Shown piece after piece: positions 1 to 10,768 of a stretch of 64,000 bases of DNA. This stretch comes from Ypsolopha sequella (lineage: Eukaryota; Arthropoda; Insecta; Lepidoptera; Ypsolophidae), in the NCBI GenBank assembly GCA_934047225.1, contig OW203998.1, positions 16,135,280 through 16,199,279 on the forward strand. Direction: 5' to 3'. The position numbers and the translations under genes are program-made. Under the pieces are notes generated by a model. The model was not told the origin of the DNA. It saw only the letters and a program-made list of their open reading frames with translations, and did no database searches. The first letter of the stretch is position 1. Each line of letters opens with the position of its first letter.

Positions 1-95
1 TAAAATTAATACTTTTGGAAAGACGCTTCTAAACAAAAACTAAACTTTATTTAGTTCACAATATACATAAAAAAGAAAAAGGAAGCACAAAAACT

Positions 96-295
96 TGTTT
101 ACGCTGCGCTCCAGTAGAAACTCCACGAAGAAAACTGTACTGGCAGCTATGCCGCTTCTGTTGACTTCTGTCTGACACATTAAAAATGTCTTTATTATTG
201 TAATTCCTTTTTATCATGTCGATGTACTAAAAGCTACAAATAAACCTAAAACATCAAAATTCACGAAGCTATTATTATGGTTACCCTTACCAACA
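96..295 (+). repeat. 5' LTR of the BEL/Pao element
   Basis: It starts TGTTTACGCT and ends TTACCAACA, giving the TG...CA termini of LTRs. It matches 6261-6461 except for an A-run one base shorter and one T/C difference near its end. An AATAAA at 239-244 could be the polyadenylation signal. Confidence 0.95.
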
Positions 296-297
296 TT

Positions 298-315
298 TGG
301 TGACCTTCCGACGTG
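298..315 (+). other. Primer binding site of the BEL/Pao element
   Basis: TGGTGACCTTCCGACG begins two bases after the LTR end. TGG is the complement of a tRNA CCA tail, and many lepidopteran BEL elements have a TGGTGACC start here. I could not assign the priming tRNA by eye. Confidence 0.6.
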
Positions 316-486
316 ATCTACAAGAACCGCTAACGTCGCCGACAAATTGCGACGTACGACGTAGTACAAGAACAATTGATGGAGTCAGATTATCGTCAAA
401 CTACAAGAATGCTGTAGAAGATACTTTGGCGCAGCATCACAACAGCAGGATCTGCCAGGCAAACGCGGATTCCAGCTAAACGAGAG

Positions 487-632
487 GGAAGTACGCCCAA
501 TTTTAGTATTACAAATTCGTGGCTTCAATTGCGCGAACGGCGTTTTCCCATACTTACATAATTATAAACGGAAGTACGTCCAATTATTATTGTTACAAAT
601 TCGTGGCTTCAATTGCACGAACGGCGTTTTCC
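487..632 (+). repeat. Imperfect tandem duplication in the BEL leader
   Basis: A ~63 bp unit starting GGAAGTACG and ending GGCGTTTTCC occurs at 487-549 and again at 570-632 with a few substitutions. It lies in the untranslated leader between the primer site and gag. Leader repeats of this kind can reflect slippage during reverse transcription. Confidence 0.85.
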
Positions 633-996
633 ATATATAATTAAAAATATTTCATAAACTTACGATTATTTCGAATAAATTGCTAAACATCTTTGTCAAG
701 AGATAGTTTTAACGTAAAAGTCGTTTCAAGTCACTATCTCATCTACATATACGTATTTATTTTCGAAAGAGCCAAAATATTTTGGTATAAAGAGATTTGC
801 CGAACAGTTTCAGCACCCGGGCGTCAAGGAATCACTACGACGGGCCGCGAGCGCATAGCAACGTAGCGGCTGCCTCCTTCAATAGTCAATATACACCGAG
901 GCTCCACTTCGAGCGAGTCTGCGTTACGGCTGCGAGTTCCTTGCCGCTTTTGAGTACATTGCGGCGTACTACGGTTTGTTCAATTCTCTAACCATT

Positions 997-1542
997 ATGG
1001 CTGGTGACTTAAAAGGTCTTATACGTCAAAGAGGTAGTATAAAGGGTAGAGCCACACTATTTCGCTCCTACTTAGAACCATTGCAATCCAAAGAAACAAA
1101 AGATTTAGACAAACAAACTATAGCAGCTTTGCAATTGAAATTAAGTAATTTTCGAGAGTTGTATACGTTGTTTGATACAATTCAAAATAAAATTGATAGC
1201 CTTGTAGAAGAAGAAGTATTCAATGAACAATTGCAAGAGCGTGATAGCTTTGAAAATACATACGTTGAGCTAATTGCAATAGCTCAATGTATCATTGAAT
1301 CGTTTGAGTCAGCAAATCAAGTTCTTGAGTACAAGGGTTCACCTTCTGGTTCAGAATCCAATTCAAATGCTCACTCAAGTGGTTTCTCAAATATCAAGCT
1401 GCCTACCATAAAACTTCCCACATACGATGGTAATTACACAAAGTGGCTTGAATTCCGTGATACCTTTAACGAATTAATAAATAAAAATGAAAGCATTCCT
1501 GAAATCAATAAATTCCATTATCTTCTATCCTTTAGAGGGTAG
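997..1542 (+). pseudogene. BEL gag, N-terminal part (frame 1)
   Basis: The ATG at 997 is chosen because the protein from there begins MAGDLKGLIRQRGSIKGRAT, a typical start of BEL/Pao Gag; an upstream TTG at 976 would only add seven residues. The 181-residue product is the charged, partly helical N-terminal region seen before the DUF1759-type Gag domain, and includes the IKLPTIKLPTYDG segment often found there. The frame closes at 1540-1542. Family resemblance passes into frame 2 at about 1528-1532, next to a TTT run, so a small deletion probably broke the frame. Confidence 0.85.
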
Positions 1543-3055
1543 CGCCGCAGTAGTGCTTAAATCTATAGAGTTCACCTCTAACAACTATCAATTAGCTTGG
1601 CAGCAAGTCTGCGATCGATTTGACAACAACAGGATTTTAATTAACAATCATTTAAAATGTTTGTTCAACTTCGAACCAATAACGAAGGAATCCCACAAAT
1701 CGTTAAGATATTTAGTCGATCATTTTACAAAAAATCTACATGCTTTAAACAAGCTAGATGAACCAACTGATCATTGGGACACATTAATTATTTACACGAT
1801 GGCTGGAAAATTAGATGGCGCTACTAGTCGAAAATGGGAAGAGCATAGAAACGATTTAGTCTCTTCACCCACACTCAAAGAATTTTATCAGTTCCTACGT
1901 AGTCGAGCTGATATGTTAGAGACTTTGCAATTTAATAAAAGCGACAATCACATTGCTGGAAGGTCTGATAGACAACCATACTACAAAGAGCGTAAACAAG
2001 CAAATTCATTTTTTGCCTCATCAGGTAACAGTTCAAACTATAGGGGTTGTTTTGTTTGCGATCAGAATCATCTTCTCTATCAGTGCGACAAATTCAAAGC
2101 ATTGTCTCTCGAAGATAGATTGAGTGAAGTAGAAAAACATAAACTTTGCCACAATTGTCTTCGCTCCGGCCACCATTCTAAGCGTTGCCGTCTAGGTCCA
2201 TGCAATAACTGCAACAAAAAACATAATTCATTGTTGCACAAAAATCAAGACACTAATACAACAACTAATACGAATCAAAGCAATTCTACTATTACTAACC
2301 AAGATAATTCTACTAATAGTGGTTTTACAAATTCTAACACTACAAGTAATACTTTCACTGTAAATGCTACAAGTTCACCCACTGCTACAAGCAGCACTGC
2401 ACAGCTTCCTGTGTCCCTTTCTGCTACCGTATCGGGACAAGTGCTGTTGTGCACGGCTGAAGTGGAACTAATTGATCCAAAGACTAATAATACTTACCCA
2501 GCTCGCGTACTTCTCGACGCTGGAAGCGAATCATCTTTTGTAATAGAGAAAGTGCAAAAAAGTATGAATCTTTCTTGTTCAAATGCTCAAGTATCAATTT
2601 GTGGAATTAACAATTCTACTACTAAAGTCAATCAAGGCTGTAATCTGATAGTCAAGTCACGTGTGAATTCGTTCCAAATAAATGTGTCATGTTTAGTTAT
2701 TCCACAGATCACGAGCACAATACCAAGCGTGGAGGTAGACATTACACAGTTCAACTTACCTTCCAATGTCATATTAGCTGATCCCAATTTCTATCATCCC
2801 TCCGAGATACAAGTACTGTTGGGGGCAGACGTTTTTTGGGAAATTGTGGATTCTAATTTGATTCGATTGGGGCGAAACAAACCCACACTTAAAGCAAGTA
2901 AATTAGGCTGGCTTGTTGCTGGTCCGATAGGGTCTAACTCCAATAATGAAAACACGCGTTTATGCAATTTTACTAAAGAGATCAGTCAAAGTCTTTCCAA
3001 GTTCTGGGAACTCGAAGACATTCCTTCTGGTAATGACATTCTGACATTCTGGTAA
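1532..3055 (+). pseudogene. BEL gag C-terminal part and aspartic protease (frame 2)
   Basis: This segment continues the Gag domain from LEGSAAVVLKSIEF. It carries zinc knuckles around residues 170-225: CFVCDQNHLLYQC, CHNCLRSGHHSKRC and a third C/H-rich motif. After a Ser/Thr/Asn-rich linker it has an aspartic protease with the active-site motif LLDAGSESSF near residue 328 (nt about 2510-2540). GRNKPTLKASKLGWLVAGP is the usual BEL sequence at the end of the protease region. In intact relatives the frame runs on into reverse transcriptase; here it ends in ILTFW at 3055 and the pol sequence resumes in frame 3. Confidence 0.9.
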
Positions 3056-3056
3056 A

Positions 3057-5021
3057 AGCTGCGAAGCTCATTTTATCGAAAATACGATTCGTCTCCTTGA
3101 CGGTAGGTTTTCTGTCAAACTGCCATTGCTTGAAGATCCTGAACAGGCTTTGGGCGATTCTTATCTCATTTCCAAGAGACGTTTCTATAACTTGGAACAG
3201 AAACTAACAAAAAATTATCAAAAGGCAGCATATGCAGAATTTATAAATGAATATAAGAGCTTAGGGCACTTATCAGAACTAGAGCGTCCTCCACCATTTG
3301 CTTATTATATTCCCCACCATGCAGTTATTCGAGAAAGTAGCGAAACAACGCGCCTTAGGGTAGTATTCGATGCCTCGTGCAAAACTTCCACGGGCAAATC
3401 CCTGAACAATATTCAGATGGTAGGGCCAGTTGTGCAAGACAATCTGCTAGCAATATTACTACGTTTTAGAAAAGGGGAATACGTGGTCACTGGCGACATC
3501 GAAAAGATGTATCGTCAAATTATGGTGGATGATACGCAGCGACATCTACAATTAATTCTTTGGAGGGACGAAGAAACACAACCACTTAAAACATTACAAC
3601 TCAACACAGTCACATATGGAACATCTTCAGCTCCCTATTTAAGCACAAGGTGTCTGGTGCAACTTGCCGAAGAGTGTCCAGACAAATCGGTTGCTGATGC
3701 CATACGCCATGGGTTCTATGTAGACGATTTAAGTGTTACCTCGAACGATAAATCTGAACTCAAGCACATTGTCAAGGGAGTCATTAAAACGTTATCTGAA
3801 GCTTGCTTCCACTTGCGAAAATTTCGTACTAATGCGCCTGATATTTTCGAGGATATAACTTCAAACAGTGACATACAAGATTTTTGTAAAGAATCAACCA
3901 TGCTAGGTTTAAAATGGGATCCTGTAAACGATACTTTACAATTTTCCGCAGATATTGAAGCTGCTTCTAAGATAACTAAACGGAACATACTGTCGACATC
4001 TTGCAAAGTCTTTGATCCACTGGGCTTGCTGTCCGCTTGTACCATTACCCCAAAAACGCTATTACAAAAATTATGGTTACTAAAATTACATTGGGATCAG
4101 CAAGTGCCAGACGAAATCGCAGACACTTGGCGAGGGTTTGTTCAAAACCTACATAACATAAACAATGTACGAGTACCGAGGAACGTGCTATGTTCTGATG
4201 CAGAGAGTATTGAGATTCATTTATTTACCGACGCTTCACAGAGCGCCTACGCCGCCTGTTTGTATATAAAATGCAGTGTCAATGGTAAACCACGAGTCCA
4301 TTTATTGACTGCTAAAGCTAGAGTGGCTCCTTTAAAGCCGGAGATGACCGTTCCTCGTCTAGAGCTCCTGGGCGCGCTACTAGGAGCCAGGTTGTATTCA
4401 AATGTTATTGATTCAACTAAAATTAAGCCAACGCGAGCGGTATTTTGGTCTGATTCAACGATTGTCTTGAGTTGGTTGAAAACTCCACCTAAAACTCTTA
4501 AGACATTTGTTTGTAACCGTGTTGACGAAATACGCGAACTAACTAACAGCGACGCATGGCGTCATGTACCTACTGATTCTAATCCGGCTGACCTGGCTTC
4601 ACGGGGAATCAAGCCGCAGCAACTGACAAATAACTCGTTGTGGTGGCACGGGCCTCCTTTCCTGGTTCAACCTGAAAGGGAATGGCCTCAGCTAAAACAC
4701 GAAGAATGTCCGGTGTCACTACCTGAAACAAAAATAACATTAAACATACAATGTAAGGAGAGTATAATACAATTTGATAAATATTCAAAGCTATATAGTT
4801 TACAAAGAGTATTTACTTATGTCATGCGTTTTATTAACAATTGTAAAAATAAAAATAATAAAATAAAATGTGATCTTACTACTGTCGAATTAGAGAAATC
4901 ACTTATCACACTAGCAAAGTTATCACAATGTGATTCGTTTGCTCAAGATATTCACTCACTCACCAACAACAAAACGCTAAACGAAGTCGAGAATAATTTC
5001 TTTAAACCCATTTTTAGATGA
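3057..5021 (+). pseudogene. BEL pol: reverse transcriptase and RNase H (frame 3)
   Basis: The frame opens with CEAHF and has no start codon of its own, as expected for the middle of a polyprotein. Reverse transcriptase is shown by RLRVVFDAS and by GFYVDDLSV, whose YVDD catalytic site lies at 3717-3728. RNase H follows with HLFTDASQSAYAACLY and the FWSDSTIVLSWLK block. About 655 residues remain open, so the polymerase and RNase H domains are intact. The frame ends at 5019-5021, and family resemblance continues in frame 1 from about 5008. Confidence 0.93.
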
Positions 5022-5127
5022 TGAGGGTATTTTGCGCGTAGGTGGGCGCATCGATCAAGCTACACACTGTACTTACGATAAACAGCATCCAATTCTAATT
5101 GATTCGAAACATCAATTTGCTCTTTGA
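5008..5127 (+). pseudogene. BEL pol: short linker to integrase (frame 1)
   Basis: Forty in-frame residues starting PFLDDEGILRVGGRID match the segment that precedes the zinc-binding domain of BEL integrases. The frame is open for only 120 nt between two frame changes (3 to 1 near 5005, 1 to 2 near 5115). Confidence 0.8.
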
Positions 5128-6235
5128 AAGATACCATTTACGTCTTTTACATTGTGGCCCGTCACAGCTGTTAGCATCTATTCGTGACCAATTCTGGCCT
5201 ACACGTGGAAGAGTACTAGCTTCCTCAACTGTAAACAAATGTGTGAGTTGTCAGCGCTTAGCAGCTGCAACCAAGCAACCATTAATGGGAACATTACCTA
5301 GCCCAAGAGTAAATCCTTCTCCTCCTTTTGAAAACTGTGGAGTAGACTCTGCTGGACCTTTTTTAATTTCCAGCCGCAAAGGACGTGGTAGCAAAACCAC
5401 AAAATGTTATATGTGTATATTCATTTGCCTCGCTGTTAAAGCAATGCACCTAGAAGTAGTGAGCGATATGACAACTCAAGCGTTTATACTATCTCTTAAA
5501 AGATTTATTGCGAGACGTTGCAAACCGCGAACCATATTTTGCGATAATGGCAAAAATTTTGTGGGAGCAATGAATGAGTTAGGTAGACTTTTGAAGAATT
5601 GTAGCCGTGACGTAGGTGAGTTTGCATGTGGTGAAGGTATCGTTTTCAAATTTAACCCCGCGTACTCACCTAATTTTGGCAGAATTTGGGAAGTTGGTGT
5701 TAAATCTGCCAAATATTATTTAAAAAGAATCGCTGGTAATTCTAGTCTAACGTTCGAGGAACTTTCCACGTTGTTCGCATCAATTAAAGCCATTTTGAAT
5801 TCGCGCCCGCTGACACCATTGTCTTCAGATCCATCGGACTTACGTCCGTTAACTCCCGGGCACTTCCTAATCGGGCGGCCTTTAACTGCATTGCCGTCTC
5901 CTGTCAACGAGACTATTTCCAATTTCAATCGTTACCAACTTCTGGAACATCTTCGTCAAACGTTCTGGAACCGCTGGACTCGAGAATATTTATCAACCCT
6001 ACAGAAAAGAGTAAAATGGCAAACCAACAAGCATAATGCCAAGATTGGTGAATTAGTTATTATCAAAGACAACCAGTTGCCTGTGATGAAGTGGCCGCTT
6101 GGACGAATTATGAAGTTATACCCAGGCCCTGATGGTATAGTTCGAGTTGTGGATGTAAAGACCATCAAGGGATCTATAAGACGAGCGTTGACCCAGCTGT
6201 GTCCTCTTCAGTTCGACGAAAGGACGTCTTCTTGA
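5111..6235 (+). pseudogene. BEL pol: integrase and C-terminal domain (frame 2)
   Basis: It begins with the HHCC zinc-binding region (RYHLRLLHCG through CVSCQRLA, about 5130-5270). The DDE core follows: aspartate in GVDSAGPF, aspartate in FCDNGKNF (about 5535-5560) and glutamate in IWEVGVKSAK (about 5682-5711). The C-terminus from RWTREYLSTLQKRVKWQ is the domain usual in BEL/Pao integrases. The protein ends at 6235, eleven bases before the polypurine tract. The three catalytic acidic residues are all present, so loss of function comes from the upstream frame breaks. Confidence 0.93.
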
Positions 6236-6246
6236 AACTGGCGTTT

Positions 6247-6260
6247 CAAGGGGGGCATGA
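6247..6260 (+). other. Polypurine tract of the BEL/Pao element
   Basis: CAAGGGGGGCATGA lies directly before the 3' LTR. A G-rich purine run in this position is the expected plus-strand primer site. Confidence 0.8.
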
Positions 6261-6461
6261 TGTTTACGCTGCGCTCCAGTAGAAACTCCACGAAGAAAAC
6301 TGTACTGGCAGCTATGCCGCTTCTGTTGACTTCTGTCTGACACATTAAAAAATGTCTTTATTATTGTAATTCCTTTTTATCATGTCGATGTACTAAAAGC
6401 TACAAATAAACCTAAAACATCAAAATTCACGAAGCTATTATTATGGTCACCCTTACCAACA
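6261..6461 (+). repeat. 3' LTR of the BEL/Pao element
   Basis: It is near-identical to 96-295. A possible AATAAA polyadenylation signal lies at 6405-6410. It is followed by the 3' copy of the AAACT target duplication at 6462-6466. Confidence 0.95.
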
Positions 6462-6466
6462 AAACT

Positions 6467-6984
6467 CAATTTCCAAAAATCTTAACATCCTTACGAAAAC
6501 TGTGTCCCAAATAGGTTTCTGAGCAGTAAGCTCCAAGTAATGGGCCATAAAAAGTCAATATCCTATGAAAACAGCTCATATTCGGGCGTGTCAATATCAA
6601 AGCCGATGAAATTCCATTAGGAAGGACGTTTTCTACCTGAGGGTGCCCCAGCAACGGGACAAATCGCCTTCCCTTCGATTTATTGTATTTCAAAAACTAA
6701 GGTGTCAGATGTTTACTCATAAACCGCTGAAAATGGATTTGGAAACGAACATTGTATACTATTTCCAACCCTTAACTGCAAGAAAAAAATCGTTGGTTTA
6801 AAAATTGTGATTGAATGTTGCATTTTTATATGAAACAGATGTCAGAGTACAAAAAATCGTAACGAAGTCATGTCTGTTATTTACATGATATTTACTTTTT
6901 GGAAGAGTATCTTTTGCTATCTTTTGATCACTTCACAAAAACTGGAAATACTATTGCTACTATAAACTGCACGTGATGCTTAAG
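6467..6984. other. No recognisable gene
   Basis: AT-rich sequence resuming the locus interrupted by the BEL element. I see no long open frame, terminal repeat or known repeat core here. Confidence 0.5.
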
Positions 6985-7490
6985 AGGATGGCATACCCTA
7001 GCAACTTTTTTATTACCCGCCCAGCACAATAAGTCTAATGGCAAAGACCTTATTCGCTTTTTATTGAGGCGATTATATGTTGGTTCTTTGGCATCTTGTT
7101 ATTGGACGCGTAATACTAGTGATCACGCAGCGAAACAACAAATTGGTGCGTTTTTAGCTAATACTGAAATATTTTGTAGGGAGAAAAATATTGGATTTAG
7201 GTAACATCCCTTCATATTTCTATTGCCTATTTTATAAAAAAAAATCAAGTTGATCTCTTAACCGCGTCTTTGAAACGAAAGTTTGAAAACCAAAAAAAAG
7301 AGAGTGGTAAACATTTCTTTTTTGACAAAAGTATAAATTTTAAAACATTGTTTATAGGTGGAATCCCTAGATAAAAAATCGATAAATCAAATATATTTTC
7401 TTCAATATGAGGAGAGACCTAGTTTCTTCCAATGAACCCGTGAAAACCTGGTGTTGTTGATGTCCTAGCGTCAGGTGTCCCGTTAATTAC
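6985..7490 (+). repeat. Dispersed ~510 bp repeat, copy 1 (inverse of 40265-40795)
   Basis: From GGATGGCATACC to CTAGCGTCAGGTGTCC this stretch matches the reverse complement of 40265-40795 nearly end to end, including TAGTTTCTTCCAATGAACCC against GGGTTCATTGGACGAAACTA. It has no coding potential. A non-autonomous DNA transposon is likely, but I cannot name the family. Confidence 0.85.
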
Positions 7491-7744
7491 GTAACGTATT
7501 TAATTTGTAACGTATGTTCTGAGGATGCGACCCATACAAAACCGCCGATAAAGCGATTCCAACTTGCGTTCTGTATCAAACTCGTGTTTCGCAGCTATAA
7601 TAGCGCTATAAGCATTTAAATAATTAAAAAACAATAGATACCTCAGGTTTTAAAGGACCCTTGTAATTTCTTCCATTACATAAACTAAATACCTAGGGTA
7701 ATTACTAATTAGCTGAAGTACTAACCCTTACCAATAACATTATC

Positions 7745-7965
7745 TGATTATTTTTAGTACATTACGATACGAGAGCGATGAAACGATTTCTGACGAGTGT
7801 GAGTTTGCGGCACGAGCCGAAGGCGAGTGCTGCAATCACACGAGTCGAGAAAAAGTTTCTCGCACGAGTTTCGTATAATTTTTTATAGCACAAGTGCGGA
7901 AAATGCCGGCAGCGTGCGTAAAACGGTCATTTTACGCACAGTGTGCTATAAAAGATATTACGCTA
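7745..7965. repeat. Two adjacent imperfect hairpins
   Basis: GATACGAGAGCGATGAAAC pairs imperfectly with GTTTCTCGCACGAGTTTCGT around the centre GAGCCGAAGGCGAG. Immediately after, TATAGCACAAGTGCG pairs with CGCACAGTGTGCTATA. The core GAGCCGAAGGCGA recurs, reversed, in the foldback near 56.0 kb. Confidence 0.6.
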
Positions 7966-7989
7966 CCCAGTGATGCTCAATAAAATCAA

Positions 7990-8165
7990 ATTACTAAAGT
8001 GCCGAACATTCGGCACTTTAGCCGATCATTCGGAAGAATACGAATAATCGGTAAAACTGCCGAATACCGAATATATTACGAATATGATTATTTCAAAACG
8101 GCTCACCTCAATAATTATTTTTGATCGGGATAGCCGACCGAATATTACGAATATTCGGCCCACTC
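7990..8165. repeat. CCGAATATTCGG-rich palindromic patch with an AAACGGCTCACCTCAAT core
   Basis: Repeated GCCGAAT/ATTCGGC words make many small palindromes. At 8096-8145 AAACGGCTCACCTCAAT is followed by TTGATCGGGATAGCCGACC, a core seen again at 12778-12850 and, reversed, at about 57000-57050. Confidence 0.6.
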
Positions 8166-8169
8166 CTAG

Positions 8170-9025
8170 TTTTTAACGGAGTAGCTATTTTTTTATTTTA
8201 TCTACATTTCCAGGTTTGTTTGTATACGTAGATGAGTACATTATATACTGTACCGTTTGCGGGTTAGTATAAAAATTAACAAAACCAAGTGAGTATTAGC
8301 TGTAATAACTATTTCATTGTGATGAACACTTACCTTATTTAGCTATTTATACCTTATCTTTGCGTAAAAGTCCCTACATACTTGCAGACAAACGGATAGA
8401 CAACGGAATCTCATCATTGATTCCTATTTTACGTACAGAAGAAAATGAAACAGACAAAACAATTTCCATGATAAGTCCGTACATGCAAGTAGGACGGAAA
8501 AGTTCTTCGGCTCGGGAATAGGGAGTCAGCAACGGTGGAGAGCTATTAATTATGAGAAAGGAAATTGAAACCCCACTGGAAATGGAAAAGTAATAAAATG
8601 CTACAGCGATTGCAAGATGAGTTCTAGCCTCGTCGCCTCCAACTAGGGCAATCTTGGCAACTATGTTATTATAGGAAGCAATAATGGAAAGAGTTGCTCG
8701 TAATGTGCATGGATTGTAAGAAACAGTTCTTGTTACAGCTAATGATGTACTCTCTGTAATTTAAAGTAAATTGTGGAAGTTTCAGGAGAGTATGATAGCT
8801 AAGCTAAGATATTTATAGCGAAATCTATTAGTTTGGAAACTCTAAATACATATTATAAAAGTGGTAAGATAAAAATGCAAGTTGGACTTGCGCACAAAGG
8901 GTTTCCTGCCACGGGTTTGTAATGCCCTCTTACTTTATAATGTGTAGATTTCGATACTATGGGTAAGGAAAAGAAAAAAATAAAAACGCTGCTGAAACTT
9001 GTCGATGTAGTATTAATTTTTAGGT
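8170..9025. other. No recognisable gene
   Basis: AT-rich sequence without a long frame or a repeat I can identify. Confidence 0.45.
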
Positions 9026-9580
9026 TTCCGTAGTACCGAAAAGTTACAAAAGGAACCTTTATGGTGAGAATCCGCTTTCTGTCCGTCCGTCTGTCCATCC
9101 GTATGTCACAGCCTCATAACTTTAGCATCGTTAATTTGAAAGACATGAAATTTGGCACAAAAATAGCATTATTTTGCCCACATATCACGGTGAAAAAAAA
9201 TGAAAAGATTTAAGTTTTTCAAAATATTTCCAAAACGAAAGTGAAAAAAATAAAAATTCTTTTTCCTAAAAACACAATATGGGTATCAAATTGTAGATAT
9301 TAAAAAAAATTGTGTAAAAATATAAATTTTTACTATATTCACTGGCAGTGGTTTCGAGAAATCTTTAAAAAACCGCAAAAATTTGTAAATCTCCCCTTAT
9401 CTCCAAAACCGGTGGACCAAAAAATATGAAAAAAAGTCATAGTAATGTGTTTACGTAAAGACGACAGAAAAAAATGCGGTCAAAAAATTCACGAAAAAAA
9501 AATACAAAATTAAATTTATCATCCACAATACGGAACCCTAGGTACGCGAGTCTGACTCACACTTGGCCGTTTTTTTTTTA
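9026..9580 (-). mobile_element. Lepidopteran GGTTCCGTA-type repeat (SINE-like), minus orientation
   Basis: On the minus strand the element begins GGCCAAGTGTGAGTCAGACT, then GGGTTCCGTATTGTGG, and ends with a GACGGACGGACAGA block and the GGTTCCTTTTGTAAC end. This is a very common lepidopteran repeat. Most of its length is paralogous to 32520-32985, and its first 60 bp to the tandem copies at 20867-21386. Confidence 0.8.
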
Positions 9581-9952
9581 AGTTTGTCTTTGCTGTGTTT
9601 ATTATGTGTATTTACGTTTTTACAGACACACACTGACACTTGTCTCCTAGAAAATGCACAGGTCTCCGTCAGCTACAATCCTAACATAACCTTTGCTTCT
9701 TGATTTAAAATTTCCATCAAAAACTTGGATGGTGAGACAAAACTTAATTTTCACATAAATTTTGTTACACGAACAAAATTTACAATCTGATAATGTTTAC
9801 TGGCACGATTCTCAGCTTATTTTAAGTATAAAATTACTGGGTCGCTAGATCCAAAATCAGGGACTAAATTTAGTATTTCGTGACAAATCATTAAACCGAT
9901 TTTTCAGGTAGATGAAAAGTTTATTGGGTTACGTGGCAACATAATATTACTG

Positions 9953-10192
9953 ACCTGAGGGCCTTTTATGTATCTTTAGTTGCCAACTTGGCTGGGTGCC
10001 TATCATCAAAAACATAGATATACTATCTAATTCCGATTGTCTAAGGATATGTTTGCACTTGAAGTGACGATACAGTTCATAAATAGTTCAATACCCACTA
10101 AAGGCAATTTTGAAAGTTCAGTTTTTGTCTATGTTTTTGATGATAGGCACCCAGTCCAGTTGGCAATCAAAGATATATAATAGAGGGGCAGG
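9953..10192. mobile_element. ~240 bp foldback MITE of the TATCATCAAAAACATAG family
   Basis: Both ends carry GTATCTTTAGTTGCCAACT-type and TGCCTATCATCAAAAACATAG-type sequences in inverted orientation. The middle contains GAAGTGACGATACAGTTC. Related copies lie at 21621-21859, 46092-46556 and 57961-58042. Confidence 0.8.
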
Positions 10193-10253
10193 TATCTGTT
10201 GGTTATCTCACACTTAGATTTACTTTTTGCTGCATGAATGACTACCTGCCTGG

Positions 10254-10515
10254 CAGTGGCGTGCACAGAACTTTTTTCCGGAAAAGCAATCAGAAGGTCA
10301 AGTACGACAATAAAAAAAATATGAAAAAATTTAAATAACACTTTGAGAAAAAAAAAGTTTGTATGAAAATGTTCACTCTAGGAAAGGCAGTGCCTACCCT
10401 GGCGTCATACAAACTTTTTTTTTTCAAAGTGTCATTAAAAATTTTTCATATTTTTTTATTGTTGTACTTGACCTTCTGATTGCTTTCCCGGAAAAAAGTT
10501 CTGTGCACGCCACTG
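10254..10515. mobile_element. hAT-type foldback MITE with 8 bp target duplication
   Basis: The 262 bp element starts CAGTGGCGTGCACAGAAC and ends with its reverse complement. The arms are about 110 bp with only a few mismatches around a ~45 bp centre. CTGCCTGG is duplicated exactly on both sides (10246-10253 and 10516-10523). An 8 bp duplication and a CAGTGGCG terminus are hallmarks of hAT elements. There is no coding capacity, so it depends on a transposase elsewhere. Confidence 0.93.
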
Positions 10516-10768
10516 CTGCCTGGTGCACAAAAAAACTGTTAAAACTGCCTAAACCATAATATAGCCATGCACGAATACAAAAATAACAAATATCGAGCAA
10601 CGAATTTGTTTTGAATGTTTGCTAACAAGTGTGTACCGAAACCGGTGGGAAAATGGAAAATATAATAAAAATCTACGTGTGCACATATCAAGTAGTTTTG
10701 TTTTAGAATTTTGGTTATACGAACCGAAATCTAATACTAGGTACCTACTATAGAAGGTGAAATTTAAT

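Larger units (their letters stand above)
96..6461 (+). mobile_element. BEL/Pao LTR retrotransposon, structurally complete, coding frame broken
   Basis: Two LTRs of 200 and 201 bp begin TGTTTACGCT and end CCAACA, and are flanked by a 5 bp direct repeat AAACT (91-95 and 6462-6466). A TGGTGACC primer-binding-type site follows the 5' LTR and a purine run precedes the 3' LTR. Between them are gag with CCHC knuckles, an aspartic protease, reverse transcriptase, RNase H and integrase in BEL/Pao order. BEL/Pao elements normally carry one long gag-pol frame; here it is interrupted by four frame changes (near 1528, 3045, 5005 and 5115), so this copy looks non-autonomous. The LTRs differ by only one substitution and one A-run indel, which suggests a recent insertion. 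Confidence 0.95.

Noticed and set aside
297..479. 60-residue open frame in the BEL leader
   Set aside because: It overlaps the primer binding site and lacks a known domain; leader frames in LTR elements are usually non-coding.
3716..4045. 109-residue minus-strand frame across the reverse transcriptase
   Set aside because: It is a shadow of the well-supported plus-strand pol frame.
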